DNA of 64,000 nt from SAR116 cluster bacterium. Lineage in GTDB: Bacteria; Pseudomonadota; Alphaproteobacteria; Puniceispirillales; Puniceispirillaceae. The stretch spans positions 1-64,000 of the forward strand of contig SHBD01000007.1 in the NCBI GenBank assembly GCA_004212735.1, read 5' to 3'. The position numbers were made by a program, and so were the translations under genes. Shown here piece by piece: positions 35,605 through 44,570 of the stretch (position 1 is the stretch's first letter; each line of letters starts with the position of its first letter). The notes beneath the pieces are model-generated. The model was not told the origin of the DNA, searched no databases, and saw nothing but the letters and a program-made list of their open reading frames with translations.

Positions 35605-36603
35605 TTAACCACCTTGGGCAGCAGCCACAAACTTAGCTGTGAAATCTTTGCCAGCAATTTCTGCAATTTCATCCGCAATCGGCCCCGCAGCGGCCTTGAA
35701 TGACGCTGCGTCGATGTCATTGAACTGAACGTCAGGAGCCTTTTCCCGAATCTCAGCTTCCAGATTCGCGTCATTTTCCGCACCGTAATTACGGCTCATT
35801 TCGACGGCTTTCCGAGCGGCATTGTGAACTTGTTGTTTCTGAGCATCAGATAGCCCGTTATACCGCTTGAGGTTCATCACAAAGGTGATCGGCGTATAAA
35901 CGTGGCGAGACACTGAAATGTACTTCTGGACCTCGTACCATGATTTTTTGACAATGTTTCCATATGGGTTTTCCTGCCCATCGATCACGCCCTGCTGAAG
36001 TGCCAAATATATTTCACCCATATTCATCTTGATTGGTGAGGCACCAAGCATTTTGAAGGACAAAATCCTTGTCTTGCTTCCGGGTGTTCTCAATTTGAGG
36101 CCCTTCAAATCCGCCGGCGTCACGACAGGCCGAACATTGTTCGTAATCTGCCGGAAACCGATTTCCCCAAATCCAAGAACTTTCAGTCCCGCGCTTTTCT
36201 GGAAGGACTTGTCCAACTCGTCACCGATAGGTCCATCCAACAAAGCTGAGACCTGCTCGCGCGAAGAGAAAAGGAAGGGAATGTCAAACACTGCAAATTT
36301 GGAATCGAGTTGTACAGCATCGGAGCCGATCGGGATCACATCAAGCTGACCCGTCCTTACCTGCTGCATGTGAACAATTTCGTCACCCAGCGTCCCACTA
36401 TCGAAATATTCGATATCCACATCATTACCCATCTCCTGCTTCAAAGCATCGCGAAAGGAGGCAAGCATATGTTGGGTTGACGCACCTGGGGTGCTCTCAA
36501 CGGATAATCTTAGTTTCAAAGGTTCAGCGACAGCTATTCCAGCTACCAACATACAAACAGTAGCGAGAGCGGACGCGCCAAGCCTCATTATTGATTTACG
36601 CAT
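35605..36603 (-). CDS. dctP: TRAP transporter solute-binding protein DctP
   Basis: A 332-residue periplasmic protein. A signal peptide is clear (MRKSIMRLG..ALATVCMLVAGIAVAEP, cleaved after about residue 26). The mature protein has DctP family features, including the carboxylate-contacting region LKGLKLRTPGSKTR with its conserved arginine and the GVIDGQENPYGNI motif. Start ATG 36603 is preceded by GGAGG; the frame is open 20 codons further but without family similarity. The enolase-superfamily gene lies upstream in the same operon, hinting that the ligand is a sugar acid or other hydroxy acid. Confidence 0.94.
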   Translation of the reverse strand: MRKSIMRLGASALATVCMLVAGIAVAEPLKLRLSVESTPGASTQHMLASFRDALKQEMGNDVDIEYFDSGTLGDEIVHMQQVRTGQLDVIPIGSDAVQLDSKFAVFDIPFLFSSREQVSALLDGPIGDELDKSFQKSAGLKVLGFGEIGFRQITNNVRPVVTPADLKGLKLRTPGSKTRILSFKMLGASPIKMNMGEIYLALQQGVIDGQENPYGNIVKKSWYEVQKYISVSRHVYTPITFVMNLKRYNGLSDAQKQQVHNAARKAVEMSRNYGAENDANLEAEIREKAPDVQFNDIDAASFKAAAGPIADEIAEIAGKDFTAKFVAAAQGG

Positions 36604-36695
36604 AATTTCCTCCATTTTTGGTTTTGTGATTTTATTCTTTACTGGTTTTTGCAGTTGTGTCAAACTCAGCCAATATCTTCGAAAGTTGTATTCGC

Positions 36696-37829
36696 CTAAA
36701 TATCACGGAAGTCATATCGATATTTGTCGACCGTTAACCAGTCCAAGGTCACACCAAGACCCGGTCCTTTTGGGATCTCCATATAGCCGGCTTCTTTCCT
36801 CAAACTTTCCGCAATCAGATCATCCTTTACGCCTATTGGCCCAAGAGATCCAATTTCATTGACACATCTTATCTCAGCGCAGCTGGCCGCTAAATGAGCC
36901 TCCGCCACCGCTCCCAAACCTGTCTGAAACACGTGTCCAAGAATCACCTCAAGGCCAGCTGCTCTCGCCATTTTGGCAATTGCTCTCGCGTCCGTCAGCC
37001 CATGCTTGGTGACTTTGACTTTGATCCTATCAGTGGCATCCAGCCGAATTACATTCATAGCATCCTCAACTGATGCGACCATGTCATCGGTGGTAATTGG
37101 GATACTGACTTTTTTCCTCAGATTTTTCATTCCAAGCAGGTCAAAACGGCCAATGGGCTGCTCGACATGCTCAATCATACAATCTTCGATTTTGTTTATT
37201 AGCGAGACCGCTTCAGCGACCACATAATGATCGTTCGCGTCCACCCGGATGGAAACATCATCCCCGACAGCCTGTCGCACCGCCCTGACCCGATCAACAT
37301 CAGCCGCAACTGTTTCGCCAACCTTAATCTTAAGGGTCTTGATCCCGTCTCTAACTTGGTGAGCTGCTACCTCTGCCATTGCATCAGGCGACATAATGCC
37401 AATCACATCCCCAATGACGGGTATGCGGGATTTTACCTCTCCACCAAGCATCGTCAGCAATGGTTGCTTTTGCGACTTAGCCCACAAATCGTGCAGAGCA
37501 ACATTTGTAGCGGCTTTCGTCCAATTTTTACCCTTTATTGATTTGTGCACCAGTTGCATTGCTTGATTGAGATGGGTTGCCTTTGTTCCGACCAAAGCAG
37601 GCCCAATGTAATTCTCGATGGCACTGACTACCTCGCCGGGAATTTCCTCGGGTTTTCCGGGTGGTGCACAGGCGATTTCAGAAAAACCATAAATGTTTTC
37701 ATCATCTGTTTTCAAAATTAGGAGAACTGCAAAATGCGCGTTGGCGCGACCCTCCGATATTGCAAAATGAGTATCGCCAAAAATTTTTAGCGGTATGGCC
37801 TCAACGGCGCTAATAACCAAGTCACTCAT
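36696..37829 (-). CDS. Enolase-superfamily enzyme, muconate-lactonizing/mandelate-racemase type
   Basis: A 377-residue (alpha/beta)8-barrel enzyme. Catalytic KxK is Lys167-Ile-Lys169 (LKIKV). Metal ligands are Asp197 (RVDAND), Glu223 (HVEQP) and Asp248/249 (ITTDD). The second-face lysine is Lys272/275 (VKVTKHG). This two-lysine arrangement defines the MLE subgroup (cycloisomerases, dipeptide epimerases, racemases). The substrate is unknown. Start ATG 37829 follows GGAG. It heads the operon with dctP, dctQ, dctM and the TIM-barrel isomerase, so it probably acts on the imported compound. It lies in the AT-richer block. Confidence 0.88.
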   Translation of the reverse strand: MSDLVISAVEAIPLKIFGDTHFAISEGRANAHFAVLLILKTDDENIYGFSEIACAPPGKPEEIPGEVVSAIENYIGPALVGTKATHLNQAMQLVHKSIKGKNWTKAATNVALHDLWAKSQKQPLLTMLGGEVKSRIPVIGDVIGIMSPDAMAEVAAHQVRDGIKTLKIKVGETVAADVDRVRAVRQAVGDDVSIRVDANDHYVVAEAVSLINKIEDCMIEHVEQPIGRFDLLGMKNLRKKVSIPITTDDMVASVEDAMNVIRLDATDRIKVKVTKHGLTDARAIAKMARAAGLEVILGHVFQTGLGAVAEAHLAASCAEIRCVNEIGSLGPIGVKDDLIAESLRKEAGYMEIPKGPGLGVTLDWLTVDKYRYDFRDI

Positions 37830-38110
37830 GGAAACACTCCGGCGTTGATGTAAATGTAGAGTCTCGATAGCGATGCAAGAGACTCCTTGCAATAAATTAG
37901 AAGATAAACCCTGAATTTTGCGACCGTATCGGCAAAAAAAGTCTTTGAGCTTAATATTTAAAATGCGTCAATTTTTATTTAGACACTAAGGTTCAAAGAC
38001 GTAATATCCCTTGATCATCATTTTCAGTGATCGTCCATCAGATTTTGTACTGCAAAACTTAAAGTTGAAGATTTCACCAGTATTACACAATAAACACGTG
38101 AGGACAAATT

Positions 38111-39307
38111 ATGCCGAACAGAGATTACAGTGCCGGTCGCCATTTCCTTCAGATTCCCGGCCCAACAAATGTTCCTGATCGCGTTTTGCGGGCAATGGAC
38201 CATCCAACGATTGATCATCGCGGACCCGCCTTCACCGATTTGGGAAAGCGCTGTCTTGACGGCATGAAGACCATCTTCAAAACAGACACGCATGTGGTGA
38301 TCTATCCGGCCTCAGGAACAGGTGCCTGGGAGGCGGCGCTGGTCAATCTGCTCTGTGAAGGTGACACGGTCCTGATGGTTGAGACTGGACATTTTGCCTC
38401 ACTGTGGCAGAAAATGGCGACAAGCCTAGGACTCAAAACAGAGTTTCTGGAAACTGACTGGCGGCGCGGCGTTGACCCGCAGGCCGTTGAGGATAGGCTT
38501 CGTGACGATAGCGCTGGAGAAATTCGGGCCGTCTGCGTGGTTCATAACGAGACCTCCACCGGATCGCGCTCGCGCATTGGCGAGGTTCGCAAGGCTATGG
38601 ATGCAGCCGGCCACACAGCCCTGTTGATGGTCGACACCATTTCTTCGCTGGCATCAATCGATTATCGGCATGATGAGTGGGGCGTCGATGTGACCGTCTC
38701 CGGTTCGCAGAAAGGGCTGATGCTGCCCCCGGGGCTGTCTTTCAATGCCCTTTCAGAGCGCGCCATCGCCGTGTCCAGGAACGGTGGGATGAACCGCTCC
38801 TATTGGGATTGGCATGATCAGATTGCCGCCAACGCTTCCGGTGCCTTTCCGTTCACGCCAGCAACAAACCTGCTTTATGGTCTCGCCGAGGCGATCGACA
38901 TGCTGCATGAAGAAGGGCTGGATAATGTCTTTGCGCGCCATGACCGCCACGCCGAGGCAACGCGGCGCGCCGTGCAGGCATGGGGGCTGGAGGTTCTGTG
39001 TCAGGAGCCACAGGATTACTCAAGCTCGCTGACGGCGGTTTTGTTGCCTGAAGGACACGATGCTGATGCCTTGCGGGCGACAATATTGCAGCATTTCGAT
39101 ATGTCGCTTGGCAATGGGCTGTCGCGCCTTGCGGGTAAGGTGTTCCGCATCGGGCATTTGGGTGATTTCAATGATCTGATGCTGATGGGAACGTTGAGCG
39201 GTGTCGAGATGGGCTTGAAACTTGCCGATATACCGCATCAGTCAGGTGGCGCCGCCACCGCAATGCAATATCTAGCACAAACGGCTGATGTCAGGAGTGC
39301 TTCATGA
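38111..39307 (+). CDS. Class V aminotransferase, serine-glyoxylate aminotransferase type
   Basis: A 398-residue PLP enzyme of the SgaA/AGXT group, transferring the amino group of serine or alanine to glyoxylate. Family motifs are QIPGPTNVPDRVLRAMDHPTIDHRGPAF, the YPASGTGAWEAAL cofactor loop and the PLP lysine in VSGSQKGLMLPPGL (about residue 200). The ribosome site GAGGA precedes ATG 38111. It overlaps the next gene by four bases. The surrounding acid-sugar genes leave open a role in hydroxypyruvate or glyoxylate handling. Confidence 0.9.
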   Translation: MPNRDYSAGRHFLQIPGPTNVPDRVLRAMDHPTIDHRGPAFTDLGKRCLDGMKTIFKTDTHVVIYPASGTGAWEAALVNLLCEGDTVLMVETGHFASLWQKMATSLGLKTEFLETDWRRGVDPQAVEDRLRDDSAGEIRAVCVVHNETSTGSRSRIGEVRKAMDAAGHTALLMVDTISSLASIDYRHDEWGVDVTVSGSQKGLMLPPGLSFNALSERAIAVSRNGGMNRSYWDWHDQIAANASGAFPFTPATNLLYGLAEAIDMLHEEGLDNVFARHDRHAEATRRAVQAWGLEVLCQEPQDYSSSLTAVLLPEGHDADALRATILQHFDMSLGNGLSRLAGKVFRIGHLGDFNDLMLMGTLSGVEMGLKLADIPHQSGGAATAMQYLAQTADVRSAS

Positions 39308-40092
39308 CGGAGGAACTGCTCTATGAGGTGGAGAACGATATAGGCCGGATCATTCTCAACCGGCCACACCGCCGCAATGCGCTTACCTTTGCCATGTATG
39401 ACCGGATCAGGGAAATCTGCCGCATCGCTGGCACGTATGATGACCCCGACGAAGTCAAAGTGCTAATCTTTTCGGGTGGCGGCGATATGGCCTTTGCTGC
39501 TGGAACGGACATCTCTCAATTCCGCGATTTCACCGACAAGCAGCACGCCATTGATTACGAAGAAAAGATCGAGGTGGTGATGGAGCAGATTGAGCAATGC
39601 GCCGTGCCAACCATCGCCGCTCTCAACGGTTTTGTGACAGGCGGCGGTGCCAGTGTCGCCGCGTCCTGTGCGATCCGCATCGCCAGCACTGATGTGCAGA
39701 TTGGTGTGCCCATTGCACGCACTCTGGGAAATTGCCTGTCGATAGGTGGGCTTAAAAGGCTGGTGGCTCTGGTCGGTGAAGCACGGGCGCGCTATATTCT
39801 GTTGACTGGGCAATTGATGGATGCCACCGCAGCGCAATCTGCTGGCTTCATTTCCGAGACGCTTGCCGACAAACAAGCGGTTGATGCACGGGCAATGGAA
39901 CTGGCCCAGATGATGACAGCATTTGCACCGCTTACAATCAAGGCGACAATGGAAGGGTTACGGCGTCTGCGGGCGGCAACGCCCACACCACGCGACCATG
40001 ATTTGATTGAAATGTGCTTTGGCAGCGAAGATTTCAAAGAGGGTATCTCAGCCTTTTTTGAAAAACGTAAACCAGACTGGCAAGGCAAATAG
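39304..40092 (+). CDS. Enoyl-CoA hydratase/isomerase family protein (copy 1)
   Basis: A 262-residue crotonase-fold protein. The oxyanion-hole segments are GGDMAFAAGTDISQF and LNGFVTGGGASVAASC, and a C-terminal SEDFKEGISAFFEKRKPDW is typical. The two glutamates used by classical hydratases (Glu144/Glu164 in the rat enzyme) do not appear at the expected places (GGGAS; TLGNCLSIGG), so it may catalyse another crotonase-type reaction. It overlaps the aminotransferase gene by four bases, so the two are probably co-translated. Confidence 0.88.
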   Translation: MTEELLYEVENDIGRIILNRPHRRNALTFAMYDRIREICRIAGTYDDPDEVKVLIFSGGGDMAFAAGTDISQFRDFTDKQHAIDYEEKIEVVMEQIEQCAVPTIAALNGFVTGGGASVAASCAIRIASTDVQIGVPIARTLGNCLSIGGLKRLVALVGEARARYILLTGQLMDATAAQSAGFISETLADKQAVDARAMELAQMMTAFAPLTIKATMEGLRRLRAATPTPRDHDLIEMCFGSEDFKEGISAFFEKRKPDWQGK

Positions 40093-40169
40093 CAACACCA
40101 TTGGCAACTGGAAAAACCCCCGTTGGCACAGCAGAGATCAATCCTTTGCTCTTTGCCTTTTCCCAATTT

Positions 40170-40179
40170 TGGTATACCA
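40170..40179. promoter_or_regulatory. Putative GntR-family operator TGGTATACCA
   Basis: A perfect 10-bp palindrome in an AT-rich setting (TTTTGGTATACCATATTT), 144 bases before the semialdehyde dehydrogenase start. The same motif appears at three other promoters of this region. It resembles the UxuR/ExuR-type operator of the FadR branch of GntR regulators. Confidence 0.6.
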
Positions 40180-40323
40180 TATTTCTTAATAGAAATGACC
40201 ATTGACAGAACACGGGCTGTCACTGTCCATCGTCTTTGTCGGTAGATTCCGGAAATTCCTCAGGGATTTCAGCGGAGATCCAGCCGGATTTTAGTGGAAT
40301 TTTTAGTGGGAGAGCAATCCTAA

Positions 40324-41748
40324 ATGACATACGCGCATTACATCGCTGGAGAGTGGGTCACCGACGACGCCGTTTCCATCAATATCAACCCATCCAATAT
40401 AGATGACATTGTCGGTGAGTTTTCGCGTGGTGACGCGGCCCGTGTTGACGAGGCCGTTGCCGCGGCGAACGCCGCACAGCCAGACTGGGCGGCCGCCAGC
40501 CCCCAACTGCGCCATGATGTGCTTGAAAAGGCCAGCAATCTGATCACCAGCCGCAAAGATGAATTGGGCCGTCTGCTCTCGCGTGAGGAAGGCAAGACAC
40601 TGGCCGAGGGAATTGGCGAGACAATGCGCGCCGCGCAGGTCTTCAAATTTTTTGCCGGTGAAGCCATTCGCAACGTTGGTGACGCTGTCGCCTCAATCCG
40701 TCCCGGTATTGATGTAACGGTGGAGCGCGAGGCTGTCGGCACAATCGGCCTGATTACCCCTTGGAATTTTCCGATTGCCATTCCAGCCTGGAAGCTGGCA
40801 CCCGCATTGGCCTATGGCAATGCGGTAGTGATGAAACCAGCAGAGTTAACGCCGGGTTGCGCCTGGGAGCTTGCGAAGATTCTTCATGAGGCAGGTTGTC
40901 CGACGGGTGTGTTTAATCTGGTGATGGGACCGGGATCAACCGTTGGTGCACGGATTGTCGAACATCCGGGCATTGATGCCATCAGCTTCACCGGCTCAGT
41001 CGCCACTGGCAACACTATCGCTGTGCAGTGCGCCTCTACCGGTAAACGTGTGCAGATGGAGATGGGCGGCAAAAACCCACTCGTTGTCGTCGATGATGCC
41101 GATCTTGATGTTGCTGTCGCCACAGCCATCAATGGTGCGTTCTTCTCAACAGGTCAGCGCTGCACGGCCTCTTCCCGGCTGATTGTGACCGCCGGCATCC
41201 ATGATGCCTTTCTGGAGAAACTGACAAGTGCCGCCGCCAATCTGATCGTCGGTGACGCACTAGATGCGGCAACCCAGATCGGGCCCGTTGTCGATCAGAA
41301 ACAGCTCGACCAGAATTTGCGCTATCTGAAACTTGCCAGTAATGAAGGCTGTGACGTACGCGGCGGCGAGTTGGCAAACGGCCCGGGCTTTTTCATGAAA
41401 CCGGCAATCTTTGCCGGGGCAACAAATCAGATGACCGTCAGCCGTGAGGAAATTTTCGGTCCAATGGCCTCGGTTATCAAGGTGGCTGACTATGACGAGG
41501 CGCTTGCAGTGGCAAATGATACTGAATTCGGCCTGTCAGCCGGCATCTGCACCACATCACTGAGATATGCCTCAGACTTTCGCAAAAAGGCACAGGCGGG
41601 AATGGTGATGGTCAATCTGCCGACCGCCGGGGTGGATTATCACGTTCCCTTTGGCGGACGAAAGGGGTCGAGCTATGGTCCACGTGAGCAAGGAAGCTAT
41701 GCGCGGGAGTTCTATACTATCGTCAAGACCAGCTACATAGCCCCCTGA
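40324..41748 (+). CDS. Semialdehyde dehydrogenase, probably 2,5-dioxopentanoate (2-oxoglutarate semialdehyde) dehydrogenase
   Basis: A 474-residue NAD(P)-dependent aldehyde dehydrogenase. It has [29 protein letters not shown], base Glu in QMEMGGKNP, and catalytic Cys in STGQRCTASSRLIV, a form I associate with 2-oxoglutarate semialdehyde and succinate semialdehyde dehydrogenases. The next gene is an L-2-keto-3-deoxyarabonate dehydratase-like protein, whose product is 2,5-dioxopentanoate. That favours oxidation of this compound to 2-oxoglutarate. The first gene of a four-gene plus-strand set, with a palindromic operator upstream. Confidence 0.88.
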   Translation: MTYAHYIAGEWVTDDAVSININPSNIDDIVGEFSRGDAARVDEAVAAANAAQPDWAAASPQLRHDVLEKASNLITSRKDELGRLLSREEGKTLAEGIGETMRAAQVFKFFAGEAIRNVGDAVASIRPGIDVTVEREAVGTIGLITPWNFPIAIPAWKLAPALAYGNAVVMKPAELTPGCAWELAKILHEAGCPTGVFNLVMGPGSTVGARIVEHPGIDAISFTGSVATGNTIAVQCASTGKRVQMEMGGKNPLVVVDDADLDVAVATAINGAFFSTGQRCTASSRLIVTAGIHDAFLEKLTSAAANLIVGDALDAATQIGPVVDQKQLDQNLRYLKLASNEGCDVRGGELANGPGFFMKPAIFAGATNQMTVSREEIFGPMASVIKVADYDEALAVANDTEFGLSAGICTTSLRYASDFRKKAQAGMVMVNLPTAGVDYHVPFGGRKGSSYGPREQGSYAREFYTIVKTSYIAP

Positions 41749-41796
41749 CCAACCACCTAGCCCCCTGATAAGACACAATCCTCCAGAGAGCAAGCA

Positions 41797-42714
41797 ATGA
41801 TAGCACGATCCTATTCCGGCATTTGGCCCGTGGCCCCCACACCGTTTCACGACAATGGCGCGTTGGATGACGATGGTATGCGCAACGTTCTTGACTGCAT
41901 GATTGATCAGGGTGTTGACGGCATTTGTATTCTGGCAAATTTTTCAGAACAATTCCTGATCTCCGATGCCGAGCGCGATCATCTGATGAGGTTGTGCCTC
42001 GCGCATGTCGATGGTCGTGTTCCGGTGATTGTGACGATCAGCCATTTTGCCACACAGATTGCCGTGGAACGGACGCGCCTTGCCAAGGAGTTGGGGGCAG
42101 CTATTGTCATGATGATGCCACCTTATCACGGTGCCTTGCTGAAAGGTACCGCCGACCAGACATTTGAGCAGGTTAGGGCTGTTGGCGCGGTTGGCATTCC
42201 AATCATGATCCAGGATGCCCCACTCTCAGGGGTCGAATTGCCGGTCCCGCTTCTGGTGCGTATGGCGACCGAGATTGAGATGGTCAAACTTTTCAAGATC
42301 GAGTCCATCGGTGTTGCTGGCAAACTCCGTCAGTTGCTTGCTGCCGGCGGCAGTGCTATCGAAGGACCGTTCGATGGCGAGGAAGCAATCACCCTTCTTG
42401 CAGATCTGGATGCCGGAGCAACCGGATCGATGACCTCGGCGCTGATCCCTGATCTGATTGGACAGGTAATCACGGCGCATGCCGCCGGCAACAGGCAAGA
42501 AGCCGTTGCTGGTTACACACGAATTTTGCCTGTGATCAATCACGAAAACAGGCAATGTGGCTTCCGGGCGGCAAAGGCTGCCATGGTTGCGGGCAAAGTC
42601 ATCAAATCCGATTTCTGCCGTCATCCAATCGCGCCGCTTCATCCAGAAACAAAGGCCGGTCTTCTCGAGTTGCTAACCCCTCTTGACCCGATTGTATTAA
42701 AATGGGGACACTAA
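41797..42714 (+). CDS. L-2-keto-3-deoxyarabonate dehydratase-like protein (DHDPS superfamily)
   Basis: A 305-residue protein of the dihydrodipicolinate synthase / N-acetylneuraminate lyase fold. The Schiff-base lysine is probably in VKLFKIES. The segments ILANFSEQF, VTISHFATQ, MPPYHGA, QDAPLSG, IEGPFDGEEAITLLAD, NHENRQ and the C-terminal LDPIVLKWGH are those I recognise from L-2-keto-3-deoxyarabonate dehydratase of the non-phosphorylative pentose pathway. That enzyme gives 2,5-dioxopentanoate. The dehydrogenase that would use this product is just upstream and the GntR gene starts three bases after the stop. Confidence 0.82.
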   Translation: MIARSYSGIWPVAPTPFHDNGALDDDGMRNVLDCMIDQGVDGICILANFSEQFLISDAERDHLMRLCLAHVDGRVPVIVTISHFATQIAVERTRLAKELGAAIVMMMPPYHGALLKGTADQTFEQVRAVGAVGIPIMIQDAPLSGVELPVPLLVRMATEIEMVKLFKIESIGVAGKLRQLLAAGGSAIEGPFDGEEAITLLADLDAGATGSMTSALIPDLIGQVITAHAAGNRQEAVAGYTRILPVINHENRQCGFRAAKAAMVAGKVIKSDFCRHPIAPLHPETKAGLLELLTPLDPIVLKWGH

Positions 42715-42717
42715 TGT

Positions 42718-43416
42718 ATGGCTAAGCAGAATGTCCTGTCAGCATTGGTGAATGATGGCCCCATCATTGCCAACGAGCATAGATCGCTCAGTGCCGAGAC
42801 GGCAGAAAAGCTGCGCGAGTTGATCCTGCTTGAAAAGCTGCCACCGGGCATGCATATCCCTGAGCGTGATCTGGCCGAAGCGCTCGGCATAAGCCGGACT
42901 CCAATGCGCGAGGCATTGCGCACCCTCGCAATTGAAGGGCTGGTCGAATTCACCGCAACACGGCGCTCGCGCGTGGCCAATCCCTCCATCGACGAGCTTC
43001 GTGAAAGCATGACAGTCCTAGCCACATTGGAAGCACTTGGCGGCGAGCTTGCCTGTGCGATCGCCACGGACAGAGAAATCACAGCGATCGCTGACTTCAA
43101 TCAGAAAATGATTGAGTGCACCGATAAATTCTCAGCGATCAATTTCTTTAACACCGATATGGCGTTTCACAGCAGCATCATTGCCGCCACCCATAATCAG
43201 GCGCTGATCGACACACACCGGCAATATAATGCAAAGCTATGGCGGGCCCGCTTTATGTCATCGAAGCGCAAACAAGGGCGCGCTAAAACCTTGCAACAGC
43301 ATCAGGATATCACCAATGCGTTGATCGCCCGGAATGCGCCCAAGGTGGCGCAAGCCATGCGCGGCCATATTGAGACGGCGATTGAAAATCTTAGCATCCA
43401 GCAAAACGACACATAG
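42718..43416 (+). CDS. GntR-family regulator, FadR/FCD type
   Basis: A 232-residue transcription factor. The winged helix-turn-helix lies at about 25-90 (LRELILLEKLPPGMHIPERDLAEALGISRTPMREALRTLAIEGLV). A C-terminal FCD all-alpha ligand domain follows, with candidate metal ligands (DMAFHSSI, HQDI, HIETA). It follows the dehydratase gene by three bases. It is the only transcription factor in the region, so it is the best candidate to bind the TGGTATACCA palindromes. The inducer is unknown, possibly the acid sugar or its keto-deoxy derivative. Confidence 0.92.
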   Translation: MAKQNVLSALVNDGPIIANEHRSLSAETAEKLRELILLEKLPPGMHIPERDLAEALGISRTPMREALRTLAIEGLVEFTATRRSRVANPSIDELRESMTVLATLEALGGELACAIATDREITAIADFNQKMIECTDKFSAINFFNTDMAFHSSIIAATHNQALIDTHRQYNAKLWRARFMSSKRKQGRAKTLQQHQDITNALIARNAPKVAQAMRGHIETAIENLSIQQNDT

Positions 43417-43459
43417 TTTAAGTGCGCCACAAGACAGAGACAACAAGTAGGAGTTTGGC

Positions 43460-44467
43460 ATGAAACCACGCATTGGCATTATTCCGGGCGAACCGGGCGG
43501 CATCGGCCCAGAGCTGATCGCAAAATTGCTGAATGATACAGAGACATGCGCGAGGGCAGATATTCTGTTGATCGGCGATCAGCATTTGTTTGAACTGGGT
43601 CAGACGCAGGCCGGCATGGATTTTGCCATGACCCGTTGTGATGGCTGGAAGGATGAGTGGACAACGCTGCCAGGCTTTGCGTTGCATCCGATGGATACGA
43701 TCAGCCCGGACGATGTCAACATTTCCGAGGTCACATATGCCGGTGGTCACTCAGCACTGTCCAATCTGAATTGCGCTTTGGAAATGGCTCGCGATGGCAT
43801 CATTGACGCGATCATGTTTGGCCCTTTCAACAAGGTTGGTTTGATCAAGGCCGGGCTTGGTCATGAGGACGAGCTGCATTACATGGCTGAGTTTCTGGGT
43901 GTCGAGAGCTATATCTCTGAATTGAATACTCTCAACGGCATCTGGACGAGCCGCGTTTCCAGCCATATTCCGCTAAAGGATGTTCATACTTTCATCAACG
44001 AGCATCGCATTTCAGAGGCGGTGGATCTGCTCGACAAAACATTGCGGCACTCTGGTGTCGAACGTCCACGCCTGTCAGTTGCGGCGCTCAATCCTCATGC
44101 CGGTGACAATGGCAATTTTGGCATGGAGGAGATCGAGGTGATCATCCCGGCCGTCAAAAAGTTGCAGCACAAGCAGGTCAATGTCGATGGCCCGTGGCCA
44201 TCAGACACCGTTTTTCTGAAGGCCAAGGCTGGCGAGGTTGACGGCATCATCACCATGTATCACGACCAGGGCCAGATTGCGCTGAAACTGATGGGATTTG
44301 ATCGCGGTGTAACGGTTCAGGGGGGCATTCCCTTCCCGGTGACAACACCGGCGCATGGCACCGCCTTTGACATTGCCGGCAGTGGCACCGCCGATGTCGG
44401 GGCCACACGCGAAGCCTTTTTGATTGCCTGTGACATGGTCAGCCATTGGGAAAAAGCAGCCCGTTAG
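43460..44467 (+). CDS. PdxA-family dehydrogenase (PdxA2-like)
   Basis: A 335-residue metal- and NAD-dependent dehydrogenase of the 4-hydroxythreonine-4-phosphate dehydrogenase family. Motifs are GIIPGEPGGIGPELIA at the start, LNPHAGDNGNFG (about 215), TMYHDQGQIALK and AHGTAFDIAGSGTADVG. Catabolic PdxA homologues act on 4-phospho-erythronate or -threonate, or on aromatic dihydrodiols. No kinase gene (DUF1537 type) is near, and the role here is unknown. The clear GGAG ribosome site and the operon position imply a step in the local pathway rather than vitamin B6 synthesis. Confidence 0.87.
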   Translation: MKPRIGIIPGEPGGIGPELIAKLLNDTETCARADILLIGDQHLFELGQTQAGMDFAMTRCDGWKDEWTTLPGFALHPMDTISPDDVNISEVTYAGGHSALSNLNCALEMARDGIIDAIMFGPFNKVGLIKAGLGHEDELHYMAEFLGVESYISELNTLNGIWTSRVSSHIPLKDVHTFINEHRISEAVDLLDKTLRHSGVERPRLSVAALNPHAGDNGNFGMEEIEVIIPAVKKLQHKQVNVDGPWPSDTVFLKAKAGEVDGIITMYHDQGQIALKLMGFDRGVTVQGGIPFPVTTPAHGTAFDIAGSGTADVGATREAFLIACDMVSHWEKAAR

Positions 44468-44570
44468 GCCTACCATTCAGGACTGTCAGCAGACGCCAGC
44501 CGATGAAACTGGCCAATGAAACTGGCCAATAAAAACGGCAAATGAAGCCGCCCGACAAACCTTGCGTTTA

